Source: Zhongshania aquimaris
GTDB lineage: Bacteria > Pseudomonadota > Gammaproteobacteria > Pseudomonadales > Spongiibacteraceae
Assembly: GCF_019312595.1 (NCBI RefSeq)
Contig: NZ_JAHWDQ010000001.1
Location: 1,552,926-1,616,925, forward strand
DNA: 64,000 nt
Direction: 5' to 3'
How positions within the stretch are numbered: position 1 is the first letter of the stretch; each line of letters opens with the position of its first letter. Below, piece by piece: positions 63,804-64,000 of the stretch. The notes below the pieces were generated by a model. It made no database searches, had not been told where the DNA came from, and saw nothing but the letters and a program-made list of their open reading frames with translations. A program made the translations under genes and the position numbers.

Positions 63804-64000
63804 GTCCTATTCAAAGGCCACCGACGGCTTTGCCAGTTGCTGCCATGATGAACATCCCATAAATCGTGACCGAATAAAATCGCGCCGCAACTCAACGCTA
63901 CACGAAATAAAAAATTATTTTTTATGAAATCGTCACTTCGCGAAACTAACTAAAGTCTCGCCATTCAATGCTGCGCATTGCCTGCACCGCCGTTGACCGA

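Overview
The window looks like chromosomal DNA of a marine-type gammaproteobacterium, perhaps a Cellvibrionales/Spongiibacteraceae relative. That placement is a guess from gene style: a TonB-dependent receptor, class Ia nrdAB with DnaA and NrdR sites, acyl-CoA and sterol-desaturase type genes, and noisy intergenic repeats. There is no rRNA or tRNA gene to fix it. Housekeeping blocks are moderately GC-rich. The central accessory block is visibly more AT-rich.

Layout. (1) 0-14.1 kb, conserved chromosome: ~171-bp tandem repeats, a hydantoinase-B gene, a TonB-dependent receptor divergent from an iron-type alcohol dehydrogenase, argD-argF, a lone Fbp/Pot-type ABC ATPase, and nrdA-nrdB. (2) 14.1-42.2 kb, a ~28-kb accessory island starting directly behind nrdB. 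Its left half, on the minus strand, is a type I restriction-modification operon (single-TRD hsdS-like gene, hsdM, hsdS, hsdR). A SIR2-HerA pair sits between hsdS and hsdR, followed by a YgjP-type metalloprotease and a large NTPase-phosphoribosyltransferase gene split by an in-frame amber codon. Divergent from it is a Tn7-like tnsA-tnsB-tnsC-tniQ operon. Cargo beyond that includes a phosphoesterase flanked by two paralogous unknown proteins, small zinc/cysteine proteins, and a coupled HTH / CoiA-like nuclease / UvrD-like helicase operon. Imperfect inverted copies of an ~85-bp repeat lie at the two edges (14143-14225 and 42091-42185). (3) 42.2-46.5 kb: an integron attC site preceded by a tiny cassette-like gene and followed directly by a long prokaryotic Argonaute with a degenerate PIWI active site and a downstream PD-(D/E)XK nuclease, then a nucleotidyltransferase fragment. 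(4) 46.6-56.2 kb: a hotdog thioesterase, a patatin phospholipase, and a direct duplication of a membrane-anchored Mrr-type restriction endonuclease flanking a hipA-hipB-like module and an M60/ImpA-like lipoprotein peptidase, with REP-like palindromes and gene fragments. (5) 56.3-64 kb: ordinary chromosome (sterol-desaturase family protein, acyl-CoA synthetase, MltF-like transglycosylase, old-yellow-enzyme oxidoreductase, beta-propeller protein).

Taken together, 14-56 kb is a defence-rich accessory region. Restriction (type I, two Mrr-like), NAD-depletion-type defence (SIR2-HerA), guide-directed defence (Argonaute plus nuclease), a likely inactivated or recoded NTPase-PRTase conflict system and a toxin-antitoxin module sit around Tn7-like transposition genes and an integron recombination site. 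The least explained items are the attC-borne Argonaute operon, the amber codon inside the NTPase-PRTase gene, the HTH/CoiA/UvrD operon and the paralogue-flanked phosphoesterase cassette.
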